DNA from: Pseudoalteromonas viridis
GTDB taxonomy: Bacteria; Pseudomonadota; Gammaproteobacteria; Enterobacterales; Alteromonadaceae
Reading direction: 5' to 3'
Length of the DNA stretch: 64,000 nucleotides
Assembly: GCF_017742995.1 (NCBI RefSeq)
Contig: NZ_CP072425.1
Coordinates: 2,604,001 to 2,668,000, forward strand
Shown here: positions 42,335-50,140 of the stretch, in pieces
How positions within the stretch are numbered: position 1 is the stretch's first letter
Layout of the letters: each line of letters starts with the position of its first letter
Notes under the pieces: generated by a model
Database searches by the model: none
The model's input: the letters and a program-made list of their open reading frames with translations, nothing else
What the model was told of the DNA's origin: nothing
Position numbers and translations under genes: made by a program

Positions 42335-43546
42335 ATGCGTTTATCTCAAAATATGATGTATCAGAACAATCTGAATTCGATACTCGATAATCAGCAGGAA
42401 GTGAATAAAGCTATGCAGCAGGTCAATACGCAGAAGCGCGTATTGACGGCATCTGATGACCCATCGGCAATGGCACGGGCTTTATTATACACAGACCGGA
42501 TAACAACGAACGAGCAATATACCAAAAACTTGACCATGCTCAAAGGTCGATTGGACACCCAAGAGGGGGTACTTGAGAACATCAAGGGTTCATTGACCAG
42601 GGCTATTGAGCTAACAGTCCAGGCTGGTAACGGATCCCTGACAGAACCGGATCGAGCTGCTCTGTCTGAAGAGCTTAGCGCCATAAAAACAGCAGTCCTG
42701 GATCTTATGAATGCGAAAACAGAAGATGGTCGATATATATTTTCTGGTTACCAGGACAATACCGTAGCGTACTCCTTTGACAGCGCTAATAGCCGGTACG
42801 TATATAATGGCGATCAGGGACAGCATAAGATTAAAGTCGCCGATGGTGTAGAGATCAAATCCAGTGACAATGGTTTTGATGTATTTGAAAGCGTTCCTCA
42901 AAGACTTAATGTGCTCCAAAATAACGTGCCTGGAGCGACGGTTTATGTGGTTGATCAAAACCCCTTTGATGACTTTCACAAAGCAAGGTACAACCCAGAT
43001 CCTACAGGCCCGGCAAACCGGAACCAGATAACTATCCAGACCGATCCTGCTACGCCGAACGGTTATGAGATGTTCCAGGGCGGTGTGTCAATTGGCACCG
43101 GAACATATGGCGGCAGTCAAATTAATGTCGGTGGTATGGAAATCACTTTATCAGGCCCGTTACCAGTGACGTTTGAATTAGAAGCACCTCAAAAGGATAA
43201 TGTACTAAATACATTGGATAGCTTAATTACGGGGCTCAACAATAACAGCATCAGCGATGATGACTACCGGCAAGTACTTGCCGATGCCATGATAGGTATA
43301 GAGAGTGCGAAAAACAGAGTTTCGCAGACACAATCTGGGTTAGGCGGGCGATTAAACACAGCCACGCGTATTACTGATGCAAATGCGGATCTAGATATCA
43401 ATAACAAAATGGCAAAAGCAGACTTGGTTGAATTGGATATGGCGGAAGCTATTACCGAATTGACTAAACACGAAACTGCTTTGCAGGCTTCGCAGGCCAC
43501 GTTTGGACGGTTGTCTAATTTATCACTGCTAGATTTCATACGTTAG
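42335..43546 (+). CDS. flgL: Flagellar hook-associated protein FlgL (HAP3)
   Basis: FlgL is the second junction protein and is flagellin-like. The 403-residue product has RLSQNMMYQNNLNSILDNQQ and the flagellin-type N-terminal helix with TASDDPSAMARALLYTDRI. The C-terminal helix contains DMAEAITELTKHETALQASQ. A central insertion makes it longer than in E. coli (317). A hairpin follows the stop. Confidence 0.95.
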   Translation: MRLSQNMMYQNNLNSILDNQQEVNKAMQQVNTQKRVLTASDDPSAMARALLYTDRITTNEQYTKNLTMLKGRLDTQEGVLENIKGSLTRAIELTVQAGNGSLTEPDRAALSEELSAIKTAVLDLMNAKTEDGRYIFSGYQDNTVAYSFDSANSRYVYNGDQGQHKIKVADGVEIKSSDNGFDVFESVPQRLNVLQNNVPGATVYVVDQNPFDDFHKARYNPDPTGPANRNQITIQTDPATPNGYEMFQGGVSIGTGTYGGSQINVGGMEITLSGPLPVTFELEAPQKDNVLNTLDSLITGLNNNSISDDDYRQVLADAMIGIESAKNRVSQTQSGLGGRLNTATRITDANADLDINNKMAKADLVELDMAEAITELTKHETALQASQATFGRLSNLSLLDFIR

Positions 43547-43548
43547 GA

Positions 43549-43575
43549 AAGGTTGCTATTAAGCAACCTTCTTCT
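43549..43575 (+). terminator. flgJKL terminator
   Basis: A 9-bp perfect stem AAGGTTGCT-ATTA-AGCAACCTT is followed by CTTCTTCT just after flgL. Confidence 0.72.
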
Positions 43576-43862
43576 CGTAACCTTCTTTTTCCTTCCTTTT
43601 TTGAATAATTTTTTGAAAATAAAGAATAAAGCTCATATAGCTTGCCCTTTTTCAATCATCCCACTAACTCCATTTAAAAGTCAGTTTTGAACATTTAGTT
43701 CTTTCATAATCAAATGGTTATAAAAAAAAGCAAAAAAAGTCTAAAGGATATTTTTGACTGACCGATAACTTAAGTAACCAAGCCGGAGAGTAAAAACAAC
43801 TTCGAAGGTTGGAAAGTTTTAAGTTTGAAAGTGAATACTAGATTTAAAGTGGGAGACACGTT
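43576..43862 (+). other. Upstream region of flagellin 1
   Basis: No gene is seen. The region is A/T-rich and contains the sigma-28 promoter of flagellin 1; the 5' leader would be about 87 bases. Confidence 0.6.
43742..43768 (+). promoter_or_regulatory. Sigma-28 (FliA) promoter of flagellin 1
   Basis: TAAA (43742-43745) and ACCGATAA (43761-43768) are separated by exactly 15 bases, seven of eight matches in the -10 box. It predicts late, FlgM-gated expression. Confidence 0.85.
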
Positions 43863-44846
43863 ATGGCACTTTATGTAAATACTAACGCAAGTTCATTGAA
43901 TGCTCAAAGACAATTGATGAATTCAGGCAATGCACTAGATACATCATTTAAACGCTTGTCATCAGGTTTTCGTATCAACAGCGCTGCTGACGATGCGGCA
44001 GGTCTACAAATTTCAGACCGTTTGACATCACAAATCAACGGTTTAAACCAAGGTAACAGAAATGCCAACGATGGTATTTCACTAGCACAAACTGCTGAAG
44101 GTTCAATGGACGAAGTTACTTCAATGTTCCAGCGTATGCGAACTTTGGCACAGCAGGCGTCAAACGGCTCAAATACCGATGAAGACCGTCTGGCTATACA
44201 GGAAGAGATTCGTTCACTTTCTGCTGAAGTTAACCGTGTTGCAGAGGACACCACGTTTGGTGGTCAAAACCTGTTAGACGGTACTTATGAGGCGAGTTTC
44301 CAGGTTGGTGCTGATGCAGTACAAACAATTGGCTTCAGCATGCGGACGGTAGGCACAACAGCAAATGGTGCCAATTCATTGACGGCAAACGGTGGATTTA
44401 CGCTCTCAGGTATCGCTGGAATTGCGAGCTCGGTCACTGGAACAGCTGGTACGTCACTAGCGTCATTGTCAGAGCTGAGTTCAGTCGGTAGCAGTGCGGT
44501 AGTAGGTAGTTCATTCACCTATGCTGGTGTGTTCATCGCAAGTAGTGTGAGTGTGTCGAGTCAGTCAAATGCACAACGAGTGCTGGCAGGTATGGATGCA
44601 CTGATTGCAGTAGTTGATAAGAAACGTGCTGAACTGGGTGCTGTACAGAACCGCTTCCAGTCAACAATCAGAAACCAGTCAAATATTTCTGAGAACTTAG
44701 CAGCTGCAAAATCACGTATTAAAGATACTGATTTTGCTCAGGAAACTGCGAACTTAACGAAAATGCAGATCCTACAACAGGCGAGTCAGACTATCTTGAG
44801 TCAGGCTAACCAGCGTCCACAGGCTGCATTAAGTCTACTGGGATAA
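43863..44846 (+). CDS. Flagellin, copy 1
   Basis: This is a filament subunit of 327 residues. The N-terminal D0/D1 helices start MALYVNTNASSLNAQRQL, with RLSSGFRINSAADDAAGL. The C-terminal helices include NQSNISENLAAAKSRIKDTD and LSQANQRPQAALSLLG. The central exposed region is short and rich in Ser, Thr, Gly and Ala, offering many possible O-glycosylation sites for the Maf proteins. It is one of three tandem paralogues with nearly the same length. Confidence 0.96.
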   Translation: MALYVNTNASSLNAQRQLMNSGNALDTSFKRLSSGFRINSAADDAAGLQISDRLTSQINGLNQGNRNANDGISLAQTAEGSMDEVTSMFQRMRTLAQQASNGSNTDEDRLAIQEEIRSLSAEVNRVAEDTTFGGQNLLDGTYEASFQVGADAVQTIGFSMRTVGTTANGANSLTANGGFTLSGIAGIASSVTGTAGTSLASLSELSSVGSSAVVGSSFTYAGVFIASSVSVSSQSNAQRVLAGMDALIAVVDKKRAELGAVQNRFQSTIRNQSNISENLAAAKSRIKDTDFAQETANLTKMQILQQASQTILSQANQRPQAALSLLG

Positions 44847-45184
44847 GATAGGTAGGAAGGGGTGCCTGTGCTTGATGGGGTATTAGCACAGGCACCAAGA
44901 TTGGATGATAAAGCGGAGGAGCTTAAAATCCAATTGCCGTTCATCAAATCAATGAACAACATAACTCTTGCACTATCCATGCCAAGATTATGAAAAAATA
45001 TTGACACTCACTTTCAAACTAATGAAAGAGGCCTTAAATGGCCTCTTTCATTTTCCTTACTCTTTACCGGCAAAGTCAGTGCGCCAATAAATACCTGGTT
45101 GGTGCTATAGCGTTGACTCAAAACCCCTCAATTTTCCATATCTTGCAGATCAAATACCACTTTAAACTTTCTAGCTTTAATAAA
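44847..45184 (+). other. Gap between flagellins 1 and 2
   Basis: There is no convincing gene in this gap. A strong hairpin GGTGCCTGTGC/GCACAGGCACC (44861-44896) without a T run follows flagellin 1. A perfect 10-bp terminator-like stem GAAAGAGGCC/GGCCTCTTTC (45024-45049) then runs into ATTTTCC. A short frame at 45038-45241 has no ribosome site and no family features. Confidence 0.6.
45024..45055 (+). terminator. Terminator after flagellin 1
   Basis: A perfect 10-bp stem with loop TTAAAT and a following T-rich tail stands 180 bases after the stop. Confidence 0.75.
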
Positions 45185-45200
45185 TGGCATGCACTTTGCT
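45185..45200 (+). promoter_or_regulatory. Sigma-54 promoter of flagellin 2
   Basis: TGGCATG-N4-TTGCT has GG-GC spacing of 12. No sigma-28 site is seen between here and the gene, so flagellin 2 appears to be a middle-class (sigma-54) flagellin, like FlaA of Vibrio. The leader would be about 125 bases and contains a small hairpin (CACCACGATTACCGGTG). Confidence 0.8.
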
Positions 45201-45335
45201 TTCTTATATTCAAACTTAAGAAATTGTACAAGCGGCACTGAATTGCCCCTCACCACGATTACCGGTGATCACTTTTGCCTCCTTGTACTTCAATGAACAG
45301 CTCTTTGCTGAGCATGTGAATAGAGAGAGTGAATC

Positions 45336-46322
45336 ATGGCTTTATTTGTAAATACAAACGTTAGTTCAATTAATGCACAGCGGCAATTACAGAGATCCGG
45401 AGTTGAACTTGATACGTCTTTCAAAAGATTGTCTTCAGGTTTACGGATCAACAGTGCGGCAGATGACGCCGCTGGCTTACAGATTACAGACCGCCTACAG
45501 TCTCAGATACTGGGTCTGAACCAAGGTAACCGGAATGCCAACGATGGCATCTCCCTAGCGCAGACAGCTGAAGGTGCGATGGATGAAATTACATCCATGT
45601 TCCAGCGGATCCGGACTTTGTCGCAACAGGCTGCCAATGGTTCAAATACCGATGAGGATCGTTTGGCTATTCAGGAAGAAATTCGCCAGTTATCGGCAGA
45701 AGTTAACCGGGTGGCAACCGATACAACATTTGGTGGTCAGAATTTGCTAGATGGTACCTATAAAGCCAGTTTCCAGGTTGGCTCTGATGCGGTGCAAACA
45801 ATCGGCTTTAGTATGCAAACAGTGGGCACAACGGCAAATGGTGCCAATTCATTGACAGCAGGCGGCGGCTTTACCTTATCTGGCATCGCAAGCATCGCAA
45901 GCTCTGTAAATGGTACTGCGGGCACGTCACTTGCAACTTTAACCGAGCTTAGTTCTGTTGGTAGCAGCGCTGTGGTCGGTAGTGCCTTTACTTATGCAGG
46001 TGTATTCGTTGCAAGTAGTATCAGTGTATCAAGTCAGTCCAATGCACAAATGGTATTGGCCGGTATGGATGCCTTGATAGCAGTAGTGGATAAAAAGCGT
46101 GCCGAATTGGGTGCTGTGCAAAACCGTTTTCAATCCACGATTCGGAACCAGGCCAATATCTCGGAAAACCTGTCTGCTGCTAAGTCAAGGATCAAAGATG
46201 CTGACTTTGCTATGGAAACGGCTAAGCTGACGAAAAATCAGATCTTACAACAGGCAAGCCAAACTATCTTAGGGCAGGCTAACCAGCGTCCGCAGGCAGC
46301 ATTGAGCTTGCTTCAAGGATAA
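45336..46322 (+). CDS. Flagellin, copy 2 (sigma-54 controlled)
   Basis: The 328-residue filament subunit has the same D0/D1 framework as copies 1 and 3 (MALFVNTNVSSINAQRQLQR; RLSSGLRINSAADDAAGLQI). Small differences are spread along the helices, and it ends ALSLLQG. The central region is nearly identical to the other copies. It is set apart by its sigma-54 promoter, so it may be made first and form the base of the filament. Confidence 0.95.
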   Translation: MALFVNTNVSSINAQRQLQRSGVELDTSFKRLSSGLRINSAADDAAGLQITDRLQSQILGLNQGNRNANDGISLAQTAEGAMDEITSMFQRIRTLSQQAANGSNTDEDRLAIQEEIRQLSAEVNRVATDTTFGGQNLLDGTYKASFQVGSDAVQTIGFSMQTVGTTANGANSLTAGGGFTLSGIASIASSVNGTAGTSLATLTELSSVGSSAVVGSAFTYAGVFVASSISVSSQSNAQMVLAGMDALIAVVDKKRAELGAVQNRFQSTIRNQANISENLSAAKSRIKDADFAMETAKLTKNQILQQASQTILGQANQRPQAALSLLQG

Positions 46323-46345
46323 TTAAAAAAAAATACAAATATGGC

Positions 46346-46372
46346 TAAAGCTTCCGCTTAAACGGTCGATAC
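46346..46372 (+). promoter_or_regulatory. Sigma-28 promoter of flagellin 3
   Basis: TAAA (46346-46349), 15 bases, then GTCGATAC (46365-46372), six of eight matches to GCCGATAA. The leader would be about 93 bases. Confidence 0.68.
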
Positions 46373-46410
46373 CAGAATCAGAGAACTATCACTTTAGGAC
46401 TCTAATTCTA

Positions 46411-46446
46411 CCGTTATTGCTGGGTAGGGGTATCCCGCAATAACGG
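46411..46446 (+). other. Hairpin in the flagellin 3 leader
   Basis: A perfect 10-bp stem CCGTTATTGC/GCAATAACGG has an inner GGG/CCC pairing. It lies inside the predicted 5' leader, 10 bases before the ribosome site GCGGAGG. There is no T run, so an mRNA-stability or translational role is more likely than termination. Confidence 0.6.
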
Positions 46447-46472
46447 ATTATCTAGATAAAGCGGAGGCTATT

Positions 46473-47456
46473 ATGGCTTTATATGTAAACACCAATGTGA
46501 GTTCATTGAACGCACAGCGGCAACTAATGAATTCATCAGGTTCGCTTGATAATTCTTTTAAACGCTTGTCATCAGGGTTTCGTATTAACAGTGCGAGCGA
46601 TGATGCGGCGGGTATGCAAATCTCAAATCGCTTGACCAGCCAAATCAGTGGCTTGGAACAGGGGATCCGAAATGCCAACGACGGTATTTCATTGGCTCAA
46701 ACGGCTGAAGGTGCGATGGATGAAACAACACAAATGTTTCAGCGGATCAGAACCTTAGCACAACAAGCATCAAACGGCTCTAACACCGACGAGGACAGAC
46801 TCGCGCTGCAAGAAGAGATTCGCTCCTTGTCAGAGGAAGTGAACCGAGTTGCCAATGACACTACTTTTGGTGGCCAAAATCTACTCGACGGAACCTACAA
46901 TGCAAGCTTTCAGGTTGGCGCGGATGCAGTGCAAACCATCGCATTTAGCATGAAAAATGTAGGAACTACCGCCAATGGTGCAAATAGCCTGACTGCTAAT
47001 GGTGGCTTTACGTTATCGGGTCTTGCAGGTATTGCAAGTTCTATAACGGGCACTGCAGGTACTTCTCTGGCTTCACTGTCTGAGCTCAGTTCCGTTGGTA
47101 GTAGTGCTGTTGTTGGGAGTTCATTTACCTATGCTGGCGTGTTTATTGCTAGCAGTATTAGTGTATCCAGTCAATCCAATGCGCAAATGGTGCTGGCGGG
47201 TATGGAAGCATTGATTGCTGTAGTAGACAAGAAACGGGCGGAGCTCGGTGCAGTACAGAATCGCTTCCAATCAACCATACGTAACCAATCGAATGTCACA
47301 GAAAACCTTTCAGCTGCGCGTTCACGTATCCGTGATACCGACTTTGCAACCGAAACGGCTAACCTGACGAAGATGCAGATATTACAACAGGCAAGTAGCT
47401 CAATCCTAAGTCAGGCAAATCAACGGCCCCAGGTCGCGTTGTCGCTATTAGGCTAA
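46473..47456 (+). CDS. Flagellin, copy 3
   Basis: The 327-residue filament subunit starts MALYVNTNVSSLNAQRQLMN and has NSASDDAAGMQISNRLTSQI. The C-terminal helix reads NQSNVTENLSAARSRIRDTD and the end is RPQVALSLLG. It is closest to copy 1. It is followed by a strong stem-loop and then flaG. Confidence 0.96.
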   Translation: MALYVNTNVSSLNAQRQLMNSSGSLDNSFKRLSSGFRINSASDDAAGMQISNRLTSQISGLEQGIRNANDGISLAQTAEGAMDETTQMFQRIRTLAQQASNGSNTDEDRLALQEEIRSLSEEVNRVANDTTFGGQNLLDGTYNASFQVGADAVQTIAFSMKNVGTTANGANSLTANGGFTLSGLAGIASSITGTAGTSLASLSELSSVGSSAVVGSSFTYAGVFIASSISVSSQSNAQMVLAGMEALIAVVDKKRAELGAVQNRFQSTIRNQSNVTENLSAARSRIRDTDFATETANLTKMQILQQASSSILSQANQRPQVALSLLG

Positions 47457-47461
47457 CGCTA

Positions 47462-47496
47462 TATACGCCAAGATTTTTTGATAATCTTGGCGTATA
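47462..47496 (+). terminator. Stem-loop after flagellin 3
   Basis: A perfect 14-bp inverted repeat (TATACGCCAAGATT / AATCTTGGCGTATA) with loop TTTTGAT starts 5 bases after the stop. There is no T run after it, so it may stabilise the flagellin mRNA and allow partial read-through into flaG. Confidence 0.75.
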
Positions 47497-47529
47497 CTTA
47501 ACGTAATAGATTGATTGCGGAGGTGCTAT

Positions 47530-47940
47530 GTGAATGAGTTAAATTCTTCGCTTGGAATTGCACAAGACAGCGCTACGGCGCTTAGCAGCAGGCCTCTGGT
47601 TGAGGGCAGGGCAGAGACGAGTCGCCCGGTAGAAAACGTCGCTAAGGCAGCGGATGATAAAAAGGCGAGTGATACAGGGCAAAAAGTCGACGCCGAACTG
47701 TTGTCTAATGTCAAAGCTAATTTGACTAAGCTCAATGATGTAATTCCTGTCACTTCAACGAATTTATCGTTTGAGTTTGACGAACAGGGCGACCCGCCTT
47801 TTATCAGGGTAGTTGATATCGAAAGTAAAGAAGTCATTCGGGAGATACCAACGGAAGAGTTTCGGGAATTGGCTAAGGCTTTAGAGACATTTGCCGATAA
47901 AGTATCAGGTAAAGGCATGCTGTTTGATCAAACAGCATAA
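47530..47940 (+). CDS. flaG: FlaG family flagellar protein
   Basis: FlaG proteins influence filament length in several polar flagellates. The 136-residue product has a disordered N-terminal half and the FlaG domain at the end (NLSFEFDEQGDPPFIRVVD, then EVIREIPTEEFRELAKAL). The GTG at 47530 is chosen because GGAGG precedes it by the right distance; the longest frame starts upstream inside that site. No separate promoter is obvious, so it probably depends on read-through from flagellin 3 or on a promoter I cannot see. Confidence 0.9.
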   Translation: MNELNSSLGIAQDSATALSSRPLVEGRAETSRPVENVAKAADDKKASDTGQKVDAELLSNVKANLTKLNDVIPVTSTNLSFEFDEQGDPPFIRVVDIESKEVIREIPTEEFRELAKALETFADKVSGKGMLFDQTA

Positions 47941-47962
47941 AGTGTATTTCAGGAGGTAGCGC

Positions 47963-49381
47963 ATGCCACTTATTACATCCGCAGGGGTTGGCTCTGGTTT
48001 GGATCTTGAGAGTATCATCAAAGCATCGGTCGATGCTGAGAATGTGCCTAAGTTACAAATGTTCGCTTCAAAGCAAGAGTCATTAAAAGTGGAGCTTTCG
48101 TCTTTAGGCGAAATTAAGTCTGCTATCTCTAAACTGAAGGACACAGTTGAGAAGCTTGCTGACCCGAAAAATTTCGGCAAGCGAATTGCTAATATAACAC
48201 AGCCAAGTTCAGGGGATATCATTAAGGTTACCCCTACTTCTGATATCTCAGTCGGTAATTTTAAGGTAGCTGTTACACAGTTGGCACAAGGAAGCAGGGC
48301 AGTTAGTGCTGACGGTGCTTTTAGCTCTGTTGATGATGTCGTTAGTGCGTCTGGTGGCACACTCACTTTTGCTGCAGGTACTGATAAAAGCTTTAACCTA
48401 AACGTGACTGCAGGTATGACCTTGGGGGAGCTACGTGATGCAATTAACGCTGATGATACCAACTTTGGTGTTACAGCAAACATTATCAATACCGGAGGGG
48501 CTGGAGGTTCTAAACTTGTACTGAGCTCAAATGTCACAGGGTCGAATAACGACTTGGTTGTAACCAGTGACTCAGCTGAACTTGATGCAATCGAAACCTA
48601 TGATGATACAAATAATCCCAGTGGTGGCATGACGACCGCAGACGATGACAAAGCGAGAGATGCTAAAATGACCATCGATGGGCTGGAAGTTGTCAGCTCG
48701 TCTAATACGTTTAAAGATGCGGTACAGGACATGACTATCACGGCATTGGCTGTTTCCGGCGACGAGACCAATGGTTATGATACTGCCAAGCTCAATATTG
48801 ACTACGATCGTGAATCAGTCACAAAGCTTATCGACTCATTTATTGCCGACTACAATAATTTAATAGGTAATATCGGTTTTCAGACTCGGATCGGCAAACC
48901 ACTTAACGGCGATGCTTCAATGCGCTCGCTCGATGATCAATTGGTGACAGCTCTGTCTACGCCATTGACAAATGCAGGCCCTTTTAAGTCTATATTCGAT
49001 ATTGGCTTAGGCATTAATAATGAAGGTTACCTCGAAAAGTCCACATTGGTACGCAGCTTAAATGAAGCAATGGACAACAACTTTGATGATATTGGCACTG
49101 CTTTTGCAGGAGAAAATGGTGTGGCAAAGCAGCTTGAATCATTGTTGGGTAACTATGTCGATTCTGATGGGTTGATCAAGCAACGGGAAACCAACTTGAA
49201 CGGCCAGTTGGATGATTTAGAGGATGATGTGCTCAATCATGAATTTAGGATGGCTTCATTAGAAGAGCGGTTAAGGAAGCAATATGCTGGGCTGGATGTA
49301 CTGATTGCTCAAATGCAGCAGACCCAGTCCTATTTAGGAGCTCAACTAGCTAATTTGCCAGGGTTTACTAAATCAAAGTAA
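47963..49381 (+). CDS. fliD: Flagellar filament cap protein FliD (HAP2)
   Basis: FliD caps the filament tip and folds incoming flagellin. The 472-residue protein has the N-terminal motif TSAGVGSGLDLESIIKASVD. The middle carries the FliD_N/FliD_C beta domains (LVLSSNVTGSNNDLVVTSD; DAKMTIDGLEVVSSSNTFKD). The C-terminus is a coiled coil (RMASLEERLRKQYAGLDVLI). A typical AGGAGG site precedes the start. Confidence 0.95.
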   Translation: MPLITSAGVGSGLDLESIIKASVDAENVPKLQMFASKQESLKVELSSLGEIKSAISKLKDTVEKLADPKNFGKRIANITQPSSGDIIKVTPTSDISVGNFKVAVTQLAQGSRAVSADGAFSSVDDVVSASGGTLTFAAGTDKSFNLNVTAGMTLGELRDAINADDTNFGVTANIINTGGAGGSKLVLSSNVTGSNNDLVVTSDSAELDAIETYDDTNNPSGGMTTADDDKARDAKMTIDGLEVVSSSNTFKDAVQDMTITALAVSGDETNGYDTAKLNIDYDRESVTKLIDSFIADYNNLIGNIGFQTRIGKPLNGDASMRSLDDQLVTALSTPLTNAGPFKSIFDIGLGINNEGYLEKSTLVRSLNEAMDNNFDDIGTAFAGENGVAKQLESLLGNYVDSDGLIKQRETNLNGQLDDLEDDVLNHEFRMASLEERLRKQYAGLDVLIAQMQQTQSYLGAQLANLPGFTKSK

Positions 49382-49396
49382 AGATGAGGAGCCATT

Positions 49397-49825
49397 ATGT
49401 ATAATGCAAGAGTAAAAAATTACCAGAAAGAAGCGTTAAAAACACGAGTCGCTGGTGCTGACAGATATGAGATCATCCAAATGCTAATGGCAGGGGCGAT
49501 CGAGAAGATGGTAATGGCTAAAGTATCCATTGAAAAGCGCCATCTTGAAGCAAAAGCGGAGCATTTGTCAAAGGCATCTGCCATCTTGGAAGCCTTGCGT
49601 GGCTGTCTGGATTTTGACGTAGGTGGAGAAGTCACTGAAAACTTGTATGCTTTGTATAGCTACATGATTGATAGACTGATTGATGCAAGTGTCCAGAATG
49701 ATCCTGCGGCCGTTGAAGAAGTGTCTAATTTATTGAAGGAAATCAAATCTGCGTGGGATGCAATCCCTTATGATGTGCGCGAACAAACATTGCGTAACGC
49801 AGGCAGTGACGCGAATGTTGGATGA
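49397..49825 (+). CDS. fliS: Flagellar export chaperone FliS
   Basis: FliS keeps flagellin unfolded in the cytoplasm before export. The 142-residue helical protein starts MYNARVKNYQKEALKTRVAG. It has the family pattern DRYEIIQMLMAGAIEKM and YALYSYMIDRLIDASVQNDP. It lies 15 bases after fliD and overlaps the next small gene by 11 bases. Confidence 0.94.
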   Translation: MYNARVKNYQKEALKTRVAGADRYEIIQMLMAGAIEKMVMAKVSIEKRHLEAKAEHLSKASAILEALRGCLDFDVGGEVTENLYALYSYMIDRLIDASVQNDPAAVEEVSNLLKEIKSAWDAIPYDVREQTLRNAGSDANVG

Positions 49826-50108
49826 CCTTTTGGAGCTAACCAAGGAGGTTAAAAACATAGAACAGAGTGTTGAGCAAGGGGAGTACCAGGTGGCTTATGA
49901 GCATGCTCAAAAAGTTCATGCAGGCCTGGTCCAACTGCTGCCTGCACAGGGCGAATTGCCTCCTTCAGATGTTGAATCTTTTGTTGCTGTCTACGATGAG
50001 CTGACCCGATTGACACAGTTGGCATTGCTCAGGCAACAAAAAGTTAAAAAAGAACTACAAAACACCCTTTCCAATAATAAAGCTGTAAAGGCCTACAAAT
50101 CTGTATAG
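49815..50108 (+). CDS. FliT-like small flagellar protein
   Basis: This 97-residue, mostly helical protein overlaps the end of fliS and so is translationally coupled to it. Its place directly after fliD-fliS is that of FliT in enterobacteria, the chaperone of FliD, and of the small flaI-type gene in Vibrio. The sequence (MLDDLLELTKEVKNIEQSVE, then a Leu/Gln-rich helix) has no strong signature. The call rests on size, helix content and position. A longer frame from 49758 would lie inside fliS and is not used. Confidence 0.65.
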   Translation: MLDDLLELTKEVKNIEQSVEQGEYQVAYEHAQKVHAGLVQLLPAQGELPPSDVESFVAVYDELTRLTQLALLRQQKVKKELQNTLSNNKAVKAYKSV

Positions 50109-50140
50109 TGTGACACTAAACGCTTCATTATGAGTTAATT

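Noticed and set aside
45038..45241. 67-residue frame between flagellins 1 and 2
   Set aside because: It starts inside a terminator hairpin, has no ribosome site and crosses the sigma-54 promoter.
45233..45246. Second sigma-54-like site CGGCACTGAATTGC before flagellin 2
   Set aside because: GG-GC spacing is 11, one base short of the strict 12; the site at 45185 is correct.
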